A stretch of 64,000 nt of DNA from CAVXNP01 sp963763305 (GCA_963763305.1 CAVXNP010000001.1:2604001-2668000), one strand, 5' to 3'. Shown: positions 9,044-17,624, counted from the first letter of the stretch. Numbers and translations are program-made. Notes: generated from the sequence alone by a model not told the origin.

Positions 9044-10024
9044 ATGAACACCGATCCGAGGCGACTACCGACATCGGCGCCAGCGTTCCGTGTGGGTGCC
9101 TTCCACCGACGCCTGGCACTGATCTTCGGGCTGCAGCTCCTGGGGATGGCCATCTGCGTCCTGCTTGGGGCGTACGAGGTCGCGCCGCTTGCCGCCGTGC
9201 TGGTGCTGATCGCGATCATCAGCGCGCTGGCATGGCTGGCGACCCGGCTGGAGTGGCGGCCGATTCGCGCGTTGGCGCAGATCCTCAACCGCTGGGACGA
9301 CCGGTCCTCGACCGCGGAGGCGTTCGAGCCCAGCCGGCTGTCGCGGCGTACCGATGCGGACGTCGCATTGCTGGCCGGAGGGTTGCACCGCTTTGCCCAG
9401 CGCATTGCCGGCTTCAACCAGCGCGAGCGCAACTTCACCCGCGACGCCAGTCACGAGCTGCGCAGCCCGCTGACGGTGATCAAGATGTCCGCCGACATGC
9501 TGGCCGACGAGACCGAACTGAGCAATTTCGGCAACCGTTCGGTGCAGCGGATCAAGCGGGCGACCCGGGAAATGGAGGCGCTGGTGGAGGCGTTGCTGAT
9601 CCTGGCACGCGATGCGGACCAGGGCAGCGGCGACGAGGAGTTCGTGGTCAACGACGTGCTGCGACATGACCTTGAGGACGTTCGCGAGGTTCTGCACGGC
9701 CGGCCGCTGGAGCTGCAGATGGATGAACCCTCGCGTTTCGCGTTGCGCGCGTCGCCGCGGGTATTCAGCGTGCTGTGCTGGCAGCTCATCCGCAACGCCT
9801 GTCAGCAGACCGAGCACGGGGTGATCGTGGTGACCGTCTCGGACGATGCGGTGACCGTGTCCAACCGGGTCGAGGGAAGCACTGCGGCGGTCGACCGGCA
9901 CGGTTTCGAGCTGGCCATCGCACGGCGCATCAGCGAGCGGTTTGACTGGCCGCTGGAGCTGCAGACCCGCGAAGGCGGCGAACACCTGGCGCGGATCCGC
10001 TTCCCCGAGCCGCTGCCGGCCTGA
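9044..10024 (+). CDS. Membrane sensor histidine kinase with a degenerate ATP-binding domain
   Basis: A 326-residue kinase paired with the upstream response regulator. Two closely spaced transmembrane helices lie at about residues 27-70 (LALIFGLQLLGMAICVLLG and APLAAVLVLIAIISALAWLA) with almost no periplasmic loop, so sensing is probably intramembrane or cytoplasmic. A HAMP-like linker is followed by the H-box FTRDASHELRSPLTVI. The N-box is recognisable (QLIRNACQQTE), but the G1 box reads VSNRVEG instead of DxGxG and the G2 box reads RHGFELAIA, so the ATP lid is poorly conserved. It may be a weak kinase or mainly a phosphatase; many family members tolerate such changes. Confidence 0.85.
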   Translation: MNTDPRRLPTSAPAFRVGAFHRRLALIFGLQLLGMAICVLLGAYEVAPLAAVLVLIAIISALAWLATRLEWRPIRALAQILNRWDDRSSTAEAFEPSRLSRRTDADVALLAGGLHRFAQRIAGFNQRERNFTRDASHELRSPLTVIKMSADMLADETELSNFGNRSVQRIKRATREMEALVEALLILARDADQGSGDEEFVVNDVLRHDLEDVREVLHGRPLELQMDEPSRFALRASPRVFSVLCWQLIRNACQQTEHGVIVVTVSDDAVTVSNRVEGSTAAVDRHGFELAIARRISERFDWPLELQTREGGEHLARIRFPEPLPA

Positions 10025-10156
10025 GCCCTGACGGGCCGCGCCCGGGCCGGTGGCGACCGGGATGGCTGCCGCGCGTAGATGCCCGGCTGGCCGACTACGG
10101 CGACGATGCGGCCGACCGCCTGCCGGAGCGAGGCAGTCCGCCGCACGCCGGGGTAC

Positions 10157-11511
10157 TCAGGCGGAGGTCAACGCCACCTCGAAGTCGCAGCCGGTGCGCG
10201 CCTTGACGTCCTCCAGCGCGACTCCCTCGTGCAGCTCGATCAGGGTCAGGCCCTTGCCCTTGGCCACTTCGAACACGCACAGGTCGGTGATGATCAGGTC
10301 GACCACCTGCTTGCCGGTCAGCGGCAGGTCGCAGCGTTCTTGATCTTGGGCGAGCCGTCCTTCGCGTTGTGCTCCATCAGCACCACCACGCGCTTGACGC
10401 CACTGACCAGATCCATCGCGCCGCCCGGACCCTTGACCATCTTGCCCGGCACCATCCAGTTGGCCAGGTCGCCGTCGCACGACACTTCGAGCCCGCCCAG
10501 GATCGACAGGTCGATGTGGCCGCCGCGGATCATGGCGAACGACTCGGCGCTGGAGAAGAAACTGGAGCCGGGCAGGGTGCTGATGGTCTGTTTGCCGGCG
10601 TTGATCAGGTCCGCATCGACATGCGCGTCGTCCGGGAACGGGCCGATACCCAGCAGGCCGTTTTCCGACTGCAGGGTGACGTCGATGCCTTCGGGAATGT
10701 AGTTGGCCACCAGGGTGGGGATGCCGATGCCCAGGTTGACGTAGAAACCATCGCGCAATTCCTTGGCCGCGCGCCGTGCCATCGCCGAACGCGTGGGGTT
10801 TTCCTTGCCGGTGTTGGCACCGGCCACGGTGCGGAACTCGATGCGCTTCTCGTAGCCCGCGCCCTGGATGATGCGGTCGACGTAGATGCCCGGCACGTGG
10901 ACCTGGTCCGGATCGAGTTCGCCCACCTCGACCAGTTCCTCGACCTCGGCCACGCAGGCCTTGCCGCAGGTGGCGATCATCGGGTTGAAGTTGCGCGCGG
11001 TCTTGCGGAAGACCAGGTTGCCCAGGCGATCGCCCTTCCATGCCTTGACGATCGAGACGTCGGCCTGGATCGCTTCCTCGAGCACGTACTCCTTGCCGTC
11101 GAACGCCTTGGTTTCCTTGCCCTCGGCCAGCTTGGTGCCGAACGCGGTGCGGGTGTAGAAGCCGGGGATGCCGGCACCGCCGGCGCGAAGCTTCTCCGCC
11201 AGCGTGCCCTGCGGCACCAGCTGCAGCTCCAGTTCGCCGGCCAGCACCTGGCGCTCGAACTCCTTGTTCTCGCCCACGTACGAGGCGTACACGCGCTTGA
11301 CCTGGTGGGTCTTGAGCAGCGGCCCCATGCCGAAATCGTCCACGCCGGCATTGTTGCCGACGATGGTCAGCTCCTTGGTGCCGGCCGCCAGCAGCGCGCC
11401 GATCAGGTTCTCCGGAATGCCGCAGAGGCCGAAACCGCCCGCCGCAATCGTCATGCCGTCGAACAGCAGTCCCTCGAGTGCGGTCTCTGCGCTTGAATAA
11501 ACCTTGTCCAT
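10157..11511 (-). CDS. 3-oxoacid (succinyl-CoA:acetoacetate) CoA-transferase, A and B subunits fused, frameshifted near the end
   Basis: Transfers CoA from succinyl-CoA to acetoacetate for ketone-body or polyhydroxybutyrate-linked metabolism. Subunit A (residues 1 to about 240) has FGLCGIPENLIGALL and VGNNAGVDDFG. Without any stop or restart it continues through GANTGKENPTRSAMARRAAKE into subunit B, with YVNLGIGIPTLVANYIPEG and the catalytic Glu in SENGLLGIGPFP. Bacteria usually encode two overlapping genes (scoA, scoB); the fused form is the mitochondrial layout. One base is missing near 10335 (after GSPKIKN), after which the conserved end GKQVVDLIITDLCVFEVAKG follows in another frame. Repaired length is 451 residues. 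ATG at 11511 matches family N-termini. Confidence 0.88.
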
Positions 11512-11615
11512 GCTGTGCCTTCCTGCAGGGGAATCAGCTGCCAAGGATACGACGGATCGCCGCGGTGCCGCTTCGTACCAAGGTCGCAGGTGGGTCTGTT
11601 CGTGATATGCATCGC

Positions 11616-11667
11616 TTGACAACATCGTTTACAAGCGTAAGCATTAGTTCCAATTACGCACGTAAAC
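11616..11667 (+). promoter_or_regulatory. blaI-blaR1 promoter overlapped by paired BlaI-type operators
   Basis: A consensus -35 TTGACA (11616-11621) lies about 17 nt before a weak -10 around 11639-11644. Overlapping and following it are two 12-bp dyads, TTACAAGCGTAA (11629-11640) and TTACGCACGTAA (11654-11665), centres 25 bp apart. Together they form a larger inverted repeat with 14-nt arms at 11627-11640 and 11654-11667 that match at 12 of 14 positions. TAC...GTA dyads near the promoter are the known arrangement for BlaI/MecI repressors. The position implies autorepression of blaI-blaR1. Confidence 0.7.
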
Positions 11668-11679
11668 GAGGATTTGGCG

Positions 11680-12045
11680 ATGGCGATCAGCGAAGCTGAA
11701 GCGGTGGTGATGGATGTGCTGTGGCAGGCCGCGCCGCGCAGTGCCGAGGAGATCCTGGCCGAAGTGGGCCCGGCCCAGGGCTGGCAGGAGGGCACGGTGA
11801 AGTCACTGCTCAACCGCCTGTTGCGCAAGAAGGCCGTGCGCGCCGAGCGCGATGGACGCCGTTATCTCTACACGCCACTGGTGAGTCGCCAGGACTACGT
11901 GTCGCAGGAAAGCCGCGGTCTGCTCGACCGGCTGTTCGGTGGCCGCGTGGCGCCGCTGGTGATGCACTTCTCCGAACAGCGCAAGCTGTCGAAGAAGGAC
12001 ATCGCCGAGCTTCGCCGCTTGCTGCAGGAGCTGGACGATGAGTGA
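11680..12045 (+). CDS. blaI: BlaI/MecI/CopY-family transcriptional repressor
   Basis: A 121-residue winged-helix repressor. The N-terminal DNA-binding domain (about residues 1-70) shows ISEAEAVVMDVLWQ, the recognition helix region GTVKSLLNRLLRKKAV and the wing ERDGRRYLYTPLVS. The C-terminal half (RGLLDRLFGGRVAPLVMHF ...) is the dimerisation region cut by the partner protease in BlaR1 systems. ATG at 11680 has GAGGA 7-8 nt upstream; the frame also offers TTG at 11674. It overlaps the M56 sensor gene by 8 nt, so the two are translationally coupled. The operator-promoter just upstream indicates autoregulation. Confidence 0.93.
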   Translation: MAISEAEAVVMDVLWQAAPRSAEEILAEVGPAQGWQEGTVKSLLNRLLRKKAVRAERDGRRYLYTPLVSRQDYVSQESRGLLDRLFGGRVAPLVMHFSEQRKLSKKDIAELRRLLQELDDE

Positions 12046-13564
12046 TGCGTGGTGGAGCGTTGCTGCTGCGGCGGGACCCGCCTGGCGGCTGTTGCTGGTG
12101 TTTACCGTGGTGACGGCGCTGGTCCTGCTGTTGCGGCAGCCTGCGCGCCGGCTGTGTGGTGCGCGCCGTGCTTTCGTCCTGTGGCTGCTGCCACCGTTGG
12201 CGATGCTGGCCAGCCAACTGCCGCATCCGGCGCTGGCCGCCGATATCCGGCTGCCGTCAGTGGTGTTCGTGCTGAGCTCGGCGGCCAGCGCATGGACGGG
12301 GCCGGCCGCCGGCCATCCGCAGCGCGCGATGCCGATCCTGGCCGTGCTTTGGCTGGCGGGCGTGGCCCTGCAGCTGGTGCTGCTGGCGCTGGCACAACGC
12401 CGCTATCGCACAGGGCTGCGCGGCGCAGTTGTGGTGGAGTCTGGCTCGTCGTGGCGGGTGCTTCGCGCCTCCCGGGCGGACATCGGCCCGGCGCTGGTCG
12501 GTTGCTGGCGACCGAGCATCGTGCTGCCTGCCGATTTCGAGCGTCGCTACGACCGGGCCGAACAGGCGCTGATCCTGGCGCACGAGCACGCCCATGCCCA
12601 GCGGCACGATGGCTGGTGGTGCCTGCTGGGTCGGTGCGTGACGGCCCTGTTCTGGTTCCACCCGTTGGCCTGGTGGGCGTTCGCTGCGCTGCGTCGGGAC
12701 CAGGAGCTGGCCTGCGATGAAGCCGTGCTTGAGCGCTACGCAGGGCGCCGCCGTGCGTATGCCCGCGCCATGTTGAAAACCCAGCCGGCCGCCATGCTGC
12801 TGCCGGTGGGCTGTAGTTGGTCGGCACGTCACCCACTCACGGAGAGAATCGCCATGTTGAAGCAACCACCACCCAGCCGTCGTCGTCGGACCGTCGGAGC
12901 GCTCGCCGGCGCGGGCCTGATGGCCCTGGTCACCGGCTCGGTCTACGCGGCCAGTGCCACGCTGGCGGCCCCCAGCCCGGCGGTCGCCGGTCGTGAATAT
13001 CAACTGGACCTCAGCACCACCCTCAGCCGAGCCGGGGCCAACGCCGATCACGTGGAGTCCACGCGCTTGGCGCTGTGCATGGCGCCAGGCGAGCAAGGCA
13101 GCGCACGCGCGCATGGCTGGGAATATGCCGCCCGCGTATTTCCCGGCGGTGACCGGCAGGTGCGCATCGAGTTGAGCGCAAGCGAAATCGGCAAGGGCAA
13201 GCCCGACATGGTCATGCCGCTGAATGGCGCGCTGGACCAACCCATCCAGGTCCGGTCCGTGACGGCCAATGGCGTCAACCGCCTGGTGGTCGAGGTGACG
13301 CCCCATGCCGGCTGTCCGGCGCGGGCCTCCAGCGGGCATGCGGTGATGGTCAGTGAGCAGGCCCGTGGCGCGCTGGCGCGGTCGGTGGCCCAATCGGTGG
13401 CCGCCAAAGCCGGCTGGATGCTGGTCAACCCCCAGGCGCTGCAAGGCAAGGTGAACCTGCAGTTCCAGGGGATCCCTGCCGATCGGGCGATGTGGCTGGT
13501 GGCTGACGCTGCTGGCATGAAGCCGGTGTACGAGGGCAACCGGGTGCGGTTCGAGCCGCGCTGA
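12038..13564 (+). CDS. BlaR1-like M56 metalloprotease/sensor with an STN-like C-terminal motif
   Basis: Integral-membrane zinc protease expected to sense a signal outside the membrane and cleave the BlaI repressor. Of 508 residues, the N-terminal 290 hold several membrane helices and the M56 domain, with HEHAH (182-186) as HExxH and ELACDEAVL supplying the third ligand (E223). A last helix (about 288-306, GALAGAGLMALVTGSVYAAS) leads to a C-terminal extracytoplasmic part. That part lacks the penicillin-binding STxK/SxN/KTG motifs of true BlaR1; instead it ends in VNLQFQGIPADRAMWLVADA ... GNRVRFEPR, resembling a secretin/TonB short N-terminal domain. So the inducer need not be a beta-lactam. 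Converges on yjgA. Confidence 0.85.
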   Translation: MSDAWWSVAAAAGPAWRLLLVFTVVTALVLLLRQPARRLCGARRAFVLWLLPPLAMLASQLPHPALAADIRLPSVVFVLSSAASAWTGPAAGHPQRAMPILAVLWLAGVALQLVLLALAQRRYRTGLRGAVVVESGSSWRVLRASRADIGPALVGCWRPSIVLPADFERRYDRAEQALILAHEHAHAQRHDGWWCLLGRCVTALFWFHPLAWWAFAALRRDQELACDEAVLERYAGRRRAYARAMLKTQPAAMLLPVGCSWSARHPLTERIAMLKQPPPSRRRRTVGALAGAGLMALVTGSVYAASATLAAPSPAVAGREYQLDLSTTLSRAGANADHVESTRLALCMAPGEQGSARAHGWEYAARVFPGGDRQVRIELSASEIGKGKPDMVMPLNGALDQPIQVRSVTANGVNRLVVEVTPHAGCPARASSGHAVMVSEQARGALARSVAQSVAAKAGWMLVNPQALQGKVNLQFQGIPADRAMWLVADAAGMKPVYEGNRVRFEPR

Positions 13565-13574
13565 TACGTCCGCC

Positions 13575-14129
13575 TCAGTCGGTTGTCGGTGGTGCCTCGG
13601 GCGCATCGTCGTCCGCAGCCAGTTCCTTCAGCAACTGGAAGATCTCGCGGTAGGCGCGCGGCGGCTTGGCCGCCGTGCGCTCGATACGCGCCTGGCGCAG
13701 CAGCGAGCGCAGGTGCTGGCGGTCGATCCGGGGGTGCTGCGCGATCAGTTCGGGCAGCGCCTCTTCCTCGTTTTCCAGCAGGCGTTCGCGCAGCGCTTCG
13801 AGCCGATGCATGGCGGCGGTTTCCTGCCGCAGTTTGTCGCGGTTCTCGCCCAGCGCGGCGCGCACCGAATCGAACGCATCATCCTCGTACCGGCGCATGA
13901 TCTTGGCGAGGTAGGCGAGCTGGCGCTTGCGCGCCACGTGCGAAGTGATCCGCCGGGTCTGTGCGATTTCCGCGCGCACGTCCTCGGGCAGCTCCAGCTT
14001 GTCCAGCCGTGCCGGCGGCAGTTCGACCAGCTGGCCGGCCAGCGCCAGCACCGCCAGCGCCTCGCGACGCTGCTGTGTGCGGGTGGGGCCGTAGTCGTGT
14101 TCGTTGTCGTCGGTGTAGGTGCGGTTCAC
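13575..14129 (-). CDS. yjgA: Ribosome-associated protein YjgA/DarP (DUF615)
   Basis: A 184-residue member of the DUF615 family; the E. coli protein binds late 50S precursors and promotes their maturation. Typical signatures are PTRTQQRREALAVLALAGQL, RRITSHVARKRQLAYLAKIM, and the C-terminal RQHLRSLLRQARIER. The start is the GTG at 14129, which overlaps the stop of the upstream DUF1653 gene (GTGA), so expression is coupled. Length fits the family (E. coli 183). It lies next to pmbA on the opposite strand, an arrangement also found in E. coli, here with the DUF1653 gene in between. Confidence 0.92.
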   Translation of the reverse strand: MNRTYTDDNEHDYGPTRTQQRREALAVLALAGQLVELPPARLDKLELPEDVRAEIAQTRRITSHVARKRQLAYLAKIMRRYEDDAFDSVRAALGENRDKLRQETAAMHRLEALRERLLENEEEALPELIAQHPRIDRQHLRSLLRQARIERTAAKPPRAYREIFQLLKELAADDDAPEAPPTTD

Positions 14130-14380
14130 GGGTTTTCCAGGGGGCGGGGGTCGGGCAGGTGCGCCGGTTCGGCACGCTCCAGCCCGAAACGTGGGATCGT
14201 GCGGCCCTCCACCATCACGCTCTCGGCAAACATTGCCGCGGGACGCACCCACAGGCCGAAGTCACCATACAGCGCCTGGTAGACCACCAGCGGTTCCAGC
14301 GTCTCGCTGTGGCGGGCGGTGGCCAGCACGCGGTAGCGTTGGCCCTTGTAGTGGCGATAGATGCCGGGGGTAACGGCCAT
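14126..14380 (-). CDS. DUF1653 domain protein
   Basis: An 84-residue single-domain protein. The hallmark TPGIYRHYKGQRYRVLATARH near the N-terminus and EPLVVYQALYGDFGLWVRP in the middle identify DUF1653, a small beta-rich domain of unknown function widespread in proteobacteria. ATG at 14380 has GGAA 7-8 nt upstream and starts just before the domain; a TTG ten codons further up is possible but unlikely. The end overlaps the GTG start of yjgA, so the two form a small operon. Confidence 0.85.
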   Translation of the reverse strand: MAVTPGIYRHYKGQRYRVLATARHSETLEPLVVYQALYGDFGLWVRPAAMFAESVMVEGRTIPRFGLERAEPAHLPDPRPLENP

Positions 14381-14481
14381 GCGTGATTCCGGCGTTGGCT
14401 GTGTTTGCAATGGCGGTCGCCGACCCCATGTGGGGAGATGGTGGCGGTTTCGGACCGCTATTCTAACCCGACCCAGCCAGG

Positions 14482-15873
14482 ATGCCCGCCGTGAGCCAGA
14501 CCGCCCTTTCTTCCACCACCGCGCATCTGCAGCTCGATCCGGCCGAGCAGAGCCGTCGCGACATGGATCGACTGGCCCAACTGGCCGAGGATGTGATCCG
14601 GCGCGCGCGCGCGGCCGGCGCCAGCCAGGCCGAGGTGGCCGCCAGCACCGAGACCGGGCTCAGCGTGAACGTGCGCCTGGGAGAAGTGGAGACGGTCGAG
14701 CACACGCGCGATCGCGGCTTTGGCCTGACCGTGTACTTCGGCCAGCGCAAGGGCACCGCCAGCACCGCCGATCTGAACGAAGACTCGATCCAGGCCACCA
14801 TCGACCAGGCCTGTGCGATCGCCCGCTTCACCGAAGAGGATCCGGCGGCCGGGCTGGCCGATCCATCGCTGATGGCGACCGAGTTTCCGGACCTGGATAG
14901 CTGGCATCCGTGGACCATCGACACCCCGCAGGCGATCGAGCTGGGCCAGCGGATCGAGGCCGCTGGTCGCGCGCACCAGGGCATCACCAACTCCGACGGC
15001 GCCACGGTGCAGGCTGGGCACAGCCTGTCGGTGTACGCCAATTCCCATGGTTTCGTCGGACGCGAGCGGGGCACGCGCCATTCGCTGTCGGTCTCGCTGA
15101 TTGCCGAGGACGGCAACGGCATGCAGCGGGACTACTGGTACGACAGCGCCCGCGCCCCGGGCGACCTGATGGACGCACAGGCGCTGGGCGACAAGGCCGC
15201 GGAGCGGACCCTGGCCCGGCTGGACGCGCGCAGCCTGTCGACCCGGCAGTGTCCGGTGCTGTTCGCACCGGAAATGGCGCGAGGGCTGATCGGCCACCTG
15301 GTCAGTGCGGTCAGTGGTGGCGCGCTGTATCGCCAGGCCAGTTTCCTGCTGGACCACGCCGGCCGGCAGATCATGCCGTCGTGGATGAACATCGTCGAAC
15401 GCCCTCGCATGCCGCGCGGGCAGGCCTCGGCCGCGTTCGACGGCGAGGGCGTGGCGACCGCCGAGCGGCCGCTGATCGAAAACGGTGTGCTGGCCCGCTA
15501 CATCCTGGGCAGCTACTCGGCCCGCAAGCTGGGGCTGAGCACCACCGGCAATGCCGGCGGCATCCACAACCTGGTGGTCGCCCCGGGCCAGGACGACTTC
15601 GCCGGCATGCTCAAACGCATGGGCACCGGGCTGCTGGTCACCGAGGTGATGGGGCAGGGCGTGAGCACCATTACCGGCGACTATTCCCGTGGCGCGGCGG
15701 GCTTCTGGGTGGAGAACGGCGAGATCGCCTATCCGGTGGAAGAGATCACGATTGCCGCGAACCTGCGTGAGATGTTCGCCGGCATCGTGGCGGTCGGGGC
15801 CGATGTGGACCGCCGTTCACACATTCTCACCGGTTCGATACTGCTCGAGCGGATGACGGTGGCCGGCCAGTAG
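14482..15873 (+). CDS. pmbA: Metalloprotease PmbA/TldE
   Basis: TldD/PmbA-family protein that with TldD degrades peptides such as CcdA and matures microcin B17-like peptides; TldE itself is generally the non-catalytic partner. The 463-residue product spans the whole family: ASTETGLSVNVRLGEVETVE near the N-terminus, NSDGATVQAGHS and the C-terminal beta domain with YSRGAAGFWVENGEIAYPVEEI. No tldD lies in the window. The ATG at 14482 and a GTG at 14491 (VSQTALSS) are both possible starts. The gene is divergent from the DUF1653-yjgA pair. Confidence 0.93.
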   Translation: MPAVSQTALSSTTAHLQLDPAEQSRRDMDRLAQLAEDVIRRARAAGASQAEVAASTETGLSVNVRLGEVETVEHTRDRGFGLTVYFGQRKGTASTADLNEDSIQATIDQACAIARFTEEDPAAGLADPSLMATEFPDLDSWHPWTIDTPQAIELGQRIEAAGRAHQGITNSDGATVQAGHSLSVYANSHGFVGRERGTRHSLSVSLIAEDGNGMQRDYWYDSARAPGDLMDAQALGDKAAERTLARLDARSLSTRQCPVLFAPEMARGLIGHLVSAVSGGALYRQASFLLDHAGRQIMPSWMNIVERPRMPRGQASAAFDGEGVATAERPLIENGVLARYILGSYSARKLGLSTTGNAGGIHNLVVAPGQDDFAGMLKRMGTGLLVTEVMGQGVSTITGDYSRGAAGFWVENGEIAYPVEEITIAANLREMFAGIVAVGADVDRRSHILTGSILLERMTVAGQ

Positions 15874-15968
15874 CGTCCGGCGAACAGCGATTGACCGCGC
15901 GAACCAGTGGATTAAGATCGACCTGACCACCGGCGAGGGGCCGGCGATCCAACGACGAGGAGTTGCGC

Positions 15969-16403
15969 ATGAGCGTTCCACCCGAATCCGTCATTCCGCC
16001 GCCGCCGAGCGATCCACCGCCGGGCGCGCCACCGCCGGGGGACCTGCCGCCGTCGTCGGGCCCCACCGCCGAAGAGCGCCAGTGGGCGATGTTCGCCCAT
16101 CTGTCGGCGTTGCTGGGCATCATTACCGCCGGCTGGCTGTGCTTCGTCGGCCCGCTGGTGATCTGGCTGGTGAAGAAGGACACGCTGCCGTTCGTCGACG
16201 ACCAGGCCAAGGAAGCGCTGAACTTCAACATCACCGTGATGATCGCCGCGGCAGTGTCGTGGGTGCTGCTGTTCGTGCTGATCGGCTTCCTGCTGTTGCC
16301 GGCGGTGGCGATCTTCTGGCTTGTGTTCGTGATCATTGCGGCCATCAAGGCCAACGAGGGCGAGCGCTACCGCTACCCGTTCACCCTGCGACTGATCAAG
16401 TAG
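15969..16403 (+). CDS. DUF4870 membrane protein with a proline-rich N-terminus
   Basis: A 144-residue protein. The first 35 residues are proline-rich (VIPPPPSDPPPGAPPPGDL) and are followed by TAEERQWAMFAHLSALLG, the start of the DUF4870/Tic20-like domain with three or four membrane helices. VDDQAKEALNFNITVMI and ANEGERYRYPFTLRLIK are the conserved family segments. Function is unknown. The ATG has GAGGAG about 7 nt upstream. A strong hairpin terminator follows 18 nt after the stop. Confidence 0.85.
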   Translation: MSVPPESVIPPPPSDPPPGAPPPGDLPPSSGPTAEERQWAMFAHLSALLGIITAGWLCFVGPLVIWLVKKDTLPFVDDQAKEALNFNITVMIAAAVSWVLLFVLIGFLLLPAVAIFWLVFVIIAAIKANEGERYRYPFTLRLIK

Positions 16404-16421
16404 GACGCCGCGGTGCAGTGA

Positions 16422-16453
16422 TGAAAAAGGCAGCCCTCGGGCTGCCTTTTTCA
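16422..16453. terminator. Bidirectional rho-independent terminator
   Basis: A near-perfect hairpin, arms GGCAGCC / GGCTGCC closed by a CTCG loop and extended by A5 on the left and T5 on the right, so each strand reads a GC stem followed by a U-run. It sits between the convergent DUF4870 and ispA genes and can stop both. Confidence 0.92.
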
Positions 16454-16480
16454 TGGGCGCCGGGGCTGTGCCCCGCCCGC

Positions 16481-17407
16481 TCAGTGCTGCCGATGCGCGG
16501 CATACAACGCCAGTTCCCTGAGCCGCTCGCCGGCGGCGCCAAATGGCGCGACCGCATCGAGCGCCTGTCCGACCAGTTCGGCCAGGCGCTGGCGCGAAGC
16601 CTGCAGGCCCAGGATCGAGGGGAAGGTGGGCTTGTCGGCGGCTGCATCCTTGCCGGCAGTCTTGCCCAGCACGGTCGACTCGCCTTCGACGTCCAGGATG
16701 TCGTCACGGACCTGGAAAGCCAGCCCGACCGCATGCGCGTAACGGTCCAGGGCATCGCAGGCGGCCGCGTCGGCGCCTGCGACCAGCGCGCCCAGGTGCA
16801 CCGCGCTGCGGATCAGGGCACCGGTCTTGCAGGCGTGCATGTGCTCGAGTTCATCCAGCGCCAGTCGCCGCCCGACAGCGGCCAGGTCCAGTGCCTGGCC
16901 GCCGGCCATGCCTTCGGAGCCGCAGGCCCTGCCCAGCGAACGGACCATGCCCAGGTCGCGCCGGATCTCGGCGGCGCTGGCATCGGTCGGCGGGGCCAGG
17001 ATCTCGAAGGCCAGCGCTTGCAGCGCATCGCCGGCGAGGATCGCCATCGCCTCGCCGAACACCACGTGGCAGGTAGGACGCCCGCGCCGCATGGCGTCGT
17101 CGTCCATCGCCGGCAGGTCATCATGCACCAGCGAGTAAGCGTGGATCAGCTCCACCGCGCAGGCGGGCCGGTCCAGGGCCGGCCCGCGCTCGCCGAGGGC
17201 ATCACCGGCGGCGTACACCAGCAGCGGACGCAGCCGCTTGCCACCGCCGAGGACGGCGTAGCGCATGGCACGGTGCAGTTCGACGGGTGCCTGCTCGCTG
17301 CCCGGCAACACCTCTTCCAGCGCCTGCTCGGCGCGGATGATCCATGCCTGCAGTGCGGGACCGAGCTCAGAGTTCGGGTTCAAAAGGTTCGGCAGTGTCG
17401 GGGGCAT
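16481..17407 (-). CDS. ispA: Farnesyl diphosphate synthase (short-chain polyprenyl synthase)
   Basis: Condenses DMAPP/GPP with IPP to farnesyl-PP, the precursor for the UppS product and quinones. The 308-residue protein has GGGKRLRPLLVYAAG, the first Asp-rich motif in HDDLPAMDDD, GGQALDL, and the second Asp-rich motif DDILDVEG. The ATG at 17407 overlaps xseB by 41 nt; no other start precedes the conserved N-terminal helix, except a TTG at residue 9. The usual downstream gene dxs is not here: a terminator follows directly. Confidence 0.95.
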   Translation of the reverse strand: MPPTLPNLLNPNSELGPALQAWIIRAEQALEEVLPGSEQAPVELHRAMRYAVLGGGKRLRPLLVYAAGDALGERGPALDRPACAVELIHAYSLVHDDLPAMDDDAMRRGRPTCHVVFGEAMAILAGDALQALAFEILAPPTDASAAEIRRDLGMVRSLGRACGSEGMAGGQALDLAAVGRRLALDELEHMHACKTGALIRSAVHLGALVAGADAAACDALDRYAHAVGLAFQVRDDILDVEGESTVLGKTAGKDAAADKPTFPSILGLQASRQRLAELVGQALDAVAPFGAAGERLRELALYAAHRQH

Positions 17408-17624
17408 CCGGATCCAGCAACATCCGTACGCGCAATTCGGCCTGGTCGAGTGCTTGCTGGCAATGCCGGTACAGGCCGATGCCGCGCTCGAACGAGGACA
17501 GCGACTCGTCCAGGCTCAACTCGCCGCCCTCCATCCGGGCGACCAGTTGCTCGAGCTGGTCGAGCGAATATTCGAAATTGACCGCCGGCGGGGTGGGGTC
17601 GGGGGGAGGATTGGACTTGGCCAT
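17367..17624 (-). CDS. xseB: Exodeoxyribonuclease VII small subunit
   Basis: Small subunit of exonuclease VII. The 85-residue protein has the family core FEYSLDQLEQLVARMEGG, LSLDESLSSFERGIGLYR and an acidic tail. ATG at 17624 is followed by a short Pro-rich leader (MAKSNPPPDPTPP). The 41-nt overlap with ispA indicates coupled translation, matching the xseB-ispA order of many gammaproteobacteria. The large subunit XseA is encoded elsewhere. Confidence 0.93.
   Translation of the reverse strand: MAKSNPPPDPTPPAVNFEYSLDQLEQLVARMEGGELSLDESLSSFERGIGLYRHCQQALDQAELRVRMLLDPDAPDTAEPFEPEL

Noticed and set aside
12038..13564. True beta-lactam resistance regulator
   Set aside because: No penicillin-binding sensor motifs and no beta-lactamase gene nearby.
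16422..16453. Hairpin considered as a REP element
   Set aside because: It has A/T tracts on both sides and lies between convergent genes: a bidirectional terminator.
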